Shown here one piece after another: positions 61,901 through 64,000 of a DNA stretch of 64,000 bases. Source of the stretch: Microbacterium sp. EYE_78 (GTDB lineage: Bacteria > Actinomycetota > Actinomycetes > Actinomycetales > Microbacteriaceae). Location of the stretch: the NCBI RefSeq assembly GCF_023149035.1, contig NZ_JAHXMY010000001.1, forward strand, positions 682,001 to 746,000, written 5' to 3'. Position numbers and translations under genes: made by a program. The notes below the pieces were generated by a model, which worked only from the letters and a program-made list of their open reading frames with translations, did not search any database and was not told where the DNA came from. Numbering within the stretch: position 1 is the first letter of the stretch; every line of letters starts with the position of its first letter.

Positions 61901-62309
61901 GCAGGTCGTCGGTCGAGAACGCCAGGACGCTCGTGTCGATGCCGTCCGGCAGCGAGTCGTCGATGCGGCCGATCGCCTGCGTGATCTTCTGCTCGGCCGT
62001 CGCGAGGTTCGTGCCGTAGGCGAAGGACGCCTGGATGATGGACGCGTTCGTCGTGCTGGTCGCGGACGTCGACTCGAGGTCGGGCACGGCTTGGATCGCC
62101 TGCTCGATGGGCGTGGACACGTCGTTGTTCACGACGTCGGGCGATGCGCCCGGGTAGGTCGTGAGGATCGACAGCTGGGGCAGCTCGATCGGGGGGATCA
62201 GCTCCTGCTTCAGATTCGTCAGCGCCAGCCCCCCGAAGATCGCGGCGACGATCGTGATCAGGGCGATGAGGGCGCGGTTCTTCAGGCTCAGGACGGCGAG
62301 GTGAGACAA
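58986..62309 (-). CDS. RND-family efflux permease (HAE1/AcrB-like)
   Basis: This 1107-residue protein has 12 membrane helices in the AcrB pattern. N-terminal LSLKNRALIALITIVAAIFGG opens helix 1. The periplasmic-type loops (about residues 40-330 and 555-850) are large. TM4 carries GRVVDDSIVVIENIKRH with the proton-relay Asp pair (about 405). The C-terminal ~90 residues are a soluble tail rich in Gln, Asp and Ser. The best start is a TTG (62309) giving MSHLAVLSLK, because no ATG or GTG is in frame there. Gram-positive RND pumps lack the outer-membrane duct; no membrane-fusion or TolC partner is encoded next to it. Confidence 0.9.
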   Translation of the reverse strand: MSHLAVLSLKNRALIALITIVAAIFGGLALTNLKQELIPPIELPQLSILTTYPGASPDVVNNDVSTPIEQAIQAVPDLESTSATSTTNASIIQASFAYGTNLATAEQKITQAIGRIDDSLPDGIDTSVLAFSTDDLPVISLAVTGFDDADAVQNRLENSVVPDIEDVDGVAAAQIVGGQTARVTIVPDQAALAERGYTQAAITDALDQNGVLFPGGTVDEGDQTLTVQTGTKITSTDEIAALPLVPTDADQFAAGAVTVGDVADVSLAEDPIASISRVDGEPALTVSITKLPAANTVEVSNLVTALIPELQESLGGGTEVTVVFDQAPYIEQSIEALAQEGLLGLAFAVIVILVFLLSVRSTLVTAISIPTSVLITFVGIQAFGYSLNILTLGALTIAIGRVVDDSIVVIENIKRHYVGDADKRASILLAVREVAAAITASTLTTVAVFLPIAFVGDLTGELFRPFALTVTIAMLASLFVSLTIVPVLAYWFLRPGKPVLDERGRAIDPEDPAAPPSRLQKSYLPVLRWTLRHSAVTLVLAVLVLAGTIAAAPLMKVNFLGDSGQNTFTVTQNIGDTASLDAQDAAAERVEDVLLGVDGIETVQTSIGSSGSELRDAFSGGGAGITYSITTDTDADQEQVRADVQDALADLDDAGEISVAASQGGFGSTDIEVNVTAPDAGVLRDATDQVVNALEDADGVEQVDSNLSASLPFVSVTVDREDAAALGLSEVAVGGLVSNTMQPRQIGTVEIDDASLTVYLQAEDIPQTIGELRALEIASANGLVRLDEVATVEESEGPASITSERGQRTASVTVTPSSDDLNASSATVTTALADVDLPDGADAEIGGVVTQQQDAFAQLGLAILAAILIVYIVMVATFKSLRQPILLLVSVPFAATGAILLQIVSGVPLGVASLIGVLMLVGIVVTNAIVLIDLVNQYREKGLSTPEAVLAGGARRLRPILMTALATIFALTPMALGITGHGGFISQPLALVVIGGLVSSTVLTLLVLPALYNLVEGAKERRAAGRGEEVVPTPDGAAVSVPASRRARRESAAAATVTGAAAVDTALVIEESPDVEIPAPGRDDQQSTGEQSPGEQSSDPQPDDQQR

Positions 62310-62398
62310 CGAGGGCCCATTTCCACGATGCAGGGTGCGGGGATCGGCGTCAGTATCGCACGCGCGGGTTTCAGGATGCCTGATAGCCCGACGCGGGG

Positions 62399-62782
62399 TC
62401 AGCCGAGCGGTCGGACCGATCCCAGCATCAGCCCGACACCGGCGAGCAGGACGCAGAGGACGAAGGTCCCGAGGAGGTTCGCCCAGGCACGGTCGCGCCG
62501 CCCCGCCCGGGCGAGGCGCACGGTGTCCAGCGCCATCGTGCTGAAGGTGGTGAACCCGCCGAGCAGTCCGACGCCGATCACGGCCGGCCACGCGGCCCCG
62601 ATCACGTCGCCGAGTCCCGTGAGGACACCCAGCGCGAAGGACCCGATCGCGTTGACCACGAGGATGCCGATCGGGAAGGCGTCCGCGGGCCGACGGCCCG
62701 ACAGCGCCCGGTCGAGCAGGTGACGGAGCCCCGCGCCAACCCCGCCCGCGGCGGCGAGCAGCGCCACATCGACCGCGTTCAC
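62399..62782 (-). CDS. crcB: CrcB/Fluc fluoride channel subunit
   Basis: This 127-residue protein has four membrane helices. The family motif GGFTTFSTMALD (about residues 77-88) includes the Phe and Thr residues lining the fluoride path; N-A-I-G-S-F-A-L-G in helix 2 matches too. Its GTG overlaps the stop of the preceding crcB by 4 bp. Two-gene crcB arrangements code for channels made of two different subunits in opposite orientation. Together they export toxic fluoride. Confidence 0.93.
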   Translation of the reverse strand: MNAVDVALLAAAGGVGAGLRHLLDRALSGRRPADAFPIGILVVNAIGSFALGVLTGLGDVIGAAWPAVIGVGLLGGFTTFSTMALDTVRLARAGRRDRAWANLLGTFVLCVLLAGVGLMLGSVRPLG

Positions 62783-63201
62783 GCGGCGCCCCCGGAGGCG
62801 TCGCGTGCACGAGCGGTGAGCATGAGCCCCGCGGCCGCGGCGACGACGCCGCCGAACAGCGACACGGCGACGAGCAGCATCCCGACGACGGGGGCGTCCG
62901 TGAACACCTGGAGCGCCTGCACCGCGAACGCACTGTAGGTCGTGAAGCCGCCGAGGACGCCCGTGCCGAGCAGCAGTCGGAGCCCTGGGCGACGGTCGCC
63001 GAGTGCTCCGGCGAGCGCGCCGAGCGCGAACGAACCGGTGATGTTGATCGCCGCGGTGACGGCGGGGAGGACGAGCGGGTGGGCGTCCGCCGGGATCGGG
63101 AGCACGAGCGCCGCACGAGCCGCCACGCCGGCCGCGCCGCCCACCACGACGGTCAGCAGGGCGACCCACCAGACCGGACGCGCGGATGCCACGCGCCACA
63201 C
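62779..63201 (-). CDS. crcB: CrcB/Fluc fluoride channel subunit (second, heteromeric partner)
   Basis: This 140-residue protein has four membrane helices and GGFTTYSAFAVQ (about residues 85-96), the pore motif with Tyr in place of Phe of its partner, and N-I-T-G-S-F-A-L-G in helix 2. Start is GTG at 63201 or at the GTG three codons later. The 4-bp overlap with the other crcB gives one-to-one translation, as expected for an antiparallel heterodimer. I see no fluoride riboswitch in the short (57-bp) gap upstream. Confidence 0.93.
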   Translation of the reverse strand: MWRVASARPVWWVALLTVVVGGAAGVAARAALVLPIPADAHPLVLPAVTAAINITGSFALGALAGALGDRRPGLRLLLGTGVLGGFTTYSAFAVQALQVFTDAPVVGMLLVAVSLFGGVVAAAAGLMLTARARDASGGAA

Positions 63202-63258
63202 GCTAGCGGCGGCGAGGGGGGACGGATGCCGCGGGCACGCCGCATCCGTCCATTCCGA

Positions 63259-64000
63259 TCAGCCGAGGATGAGCCGTCGGATGGCGGATTCGGGCGAGAC
63301 CGTCGTATCGAGCAGGATGCCGCGCCGGTAGCGGTCGAAGACCCGGGGGTCGATGTACGAGCTCCGCGCGACGGACGGGGTGTTGCCCAGCGCCTCCGAC
63401 GTCACCTTCACCGCGAGGACCTCGGCGCGCTTGAGGTCGGTCTTCTTCGTCACGGTGCCGATGCGCGCCAGAGCGTCGGCGGCGACGATCGTGCCTCGGA
63501 GTGTCCGGAAGTCCTTCGCCGTGAAGGCGCCACCGGTCATCGTGCGGACGTAGACGTTGACGTCACGCGGACTGAGGGCGACGCGTCGCCTCCCCCGCAG
63601 GAACGCGAGCAGCGGTGAGCTCGGCCGGCCGGCGACGAGTAGGCCGACTGCGGCGGCGAGGTCGATGTCCTCGACCTCCATCTCCTGCCGCTGCCCGCTC
63701 TTGCCGGGGAAGCGGAGGGCGACGACGTCGCCGTCCACCTCGGCGTCGCGACGGAGCAGCGTGGTCAGGCCACGGCTGCCGTGCTTGATGAGGTATCGCT
63801 CTGCCCCCACGCGGGGAGCTGCGAGGTCGAGCAGTCGGAAGGCGGCGGCGAGCACCCGTTCCTGGTCGATGTCCTCCCGGCGCAGCGACGAGGTCACGCG
63901 CCCGCGGGCGCGCGGCAGGGCCTCGGCGAGCAGCAGCGCCCGCGCGTACTTGCCCTTGTCCCGCCCCGCCGTCCACTGCGGGTGGTACATGTACTGCACG
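63259..64000 (-). CDS. DNA topoisomerase IB (eukaryotic type), 3' part, cut by the window edge
   Basis: About 246 C-terminal residues are visible; the gene continues past the right edge. QYMYHPQWTAGRDKGKY is internal to the family, followed by the catalytic core: RYLIKHGSRGLTTLLRRD (about 70-87 of the visible part), RTMTGGAFTAKDFRTLRGT (about 152-170) and TPSVARSSYIDPRV with the active-site Tyr (about 213). All of Arg, Lys, Arg, His/Asn and Tyr needed for relaxation of supercoils are plausibly there. Bacterial versions are sporadic and resemble poxvirus enzymes. Confidence 0.92.
   Translation of the reverse strand, partial: VQYMYHPQWTAGRDKGKYARALLLAEALPRARGRVTSSLRREDIDQERVLAAAFRLLDLAAPRVGAERYLIKHGSRGLTTLLRRDAEVDGDVVALRFPGKSGQRQEMEVEDIDLAAAVGLLVAGRPSSPLLAFLRGRRRVALSPRDVNVYVRTMTGGAFTAKDFRTLRGTIVAADALARIGTVTKKTDLKRAEVLAVKVTSEALGNTPSVARSSYIDPRVFDRYRRGILLDTTVSPESAIRRLILG

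Noticed and set aside
59367..62723. 1118-residue plus-strand frame opposite the RND transporter
   Set aside because: Shadow of the transporter gene; no start signal and no family resemblance.
63202..63258. Fluoride riboswitch before the crcB pair
   Set aside because: The gap to the topoisomerase gene is only 57 bp and shows no recognisable riboswitch core.
1..64000. tRNA, rRNA or insertion sequences
   Set aside because: No cloverleaf, rRNA segment, transposase or terminal repeats of IS type were seen; gaps between genes are mostly under 240 bp.

Overview
The window is about 64 kb of high-GC (roughly 70 %) actinobacterial chromosome. Codon use, frequent GTG and TTG starts, tight 4-bp start/stop overlaps and the gene families all fit a member of Microbacteriaceae, most likely Microbacterium or a close relative. 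That placement is inferred from the sequence alone. I see about 50 protein genes, no rRNA or tRNA, no CRISPR array and no intact insertion sequence.

Layout. (1) 0.3-16 kb: one long leftward operon of eight genes. A 2028-residue membrane-anchored surface protein (N-terminal propeller-like region, about 11 cadherin/Ig-like and 5 FN3 domains) is followed by a MoxR ATPase, a DUF58 protein, a transglutaminase-fold membrane protein lacking the catalytic Cys, an RDD-FHA protein, a PP2C phosphatase, a second FHA protein and a membrane Ser/Thr kinase. Neighbouring genes in the last seven overlap by 1-4 bp. This is the best candidate for a poorly described system: a phospho-signalling module coupled to the assembly or sensing of a giant cell-surface protein. 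(2) 16-21.8 kb: short UvrA paralogue, cupin, 3-methyladenine glycosylase and acyl-CoA oxidase. (3) 22-26.5 kb: a GNAT-GH16-like fusion, a GH36 alpha-galactosidase and a Gfo/Idh/MocA oxidoreductase, a carbohydrate cluster. (4) 26.5-32.6 kb: RecQ, DUF4262, DUF1697 and a DUF3516 helicase, with a repeat-rich intergenic region upstream of recQ. (5) 32.8-39.1 kb: SLC5 symporter, small membrane partner, LytTR regulator, LytS-like kinase, YbdD and CstA, which resembles the enterobacterial pyruvate-responsive LytS/LytTR-CstA circuits. (6) 39.3-44.7 kb: small GNAT, pirin, then an ECF transporter (S, fused A1-A2, T) with a siderophore-interacting protein and a DtxR-type iron box. (7) 44.7-47.6 kb: amino-acid permease behind a structured leader that can pair with its ribosome-binding site, then a saccharopine-dehydrogenase-like protein. 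(8) 47.6-51.9 kb: PfkB kinase, acyl-CoA dehydrogenase, AraC/GyrI-like regulator and VanY-like carboxypeptidase. (9) 52-54 kb: Rv2578c-like radical SAM protein behind a perfect LexA box, with its Fe-S cysteine motif split by a homing-endonuclease intein. (10) 54-64 kb: GNAT, L-2-hydroxyglutarate oxidase, DEAD-box helicase with an RD-rich repeat tail, aldose 1-epimerase, RND transporter, two CrcB fluoride channels and the 3' part of a eukaryotic-type topoisomerase IB cut by the window edge.

Several short inverted repeats recur between and inside genes. Many convergent gene ends carry hairpins that contain both stop codons.
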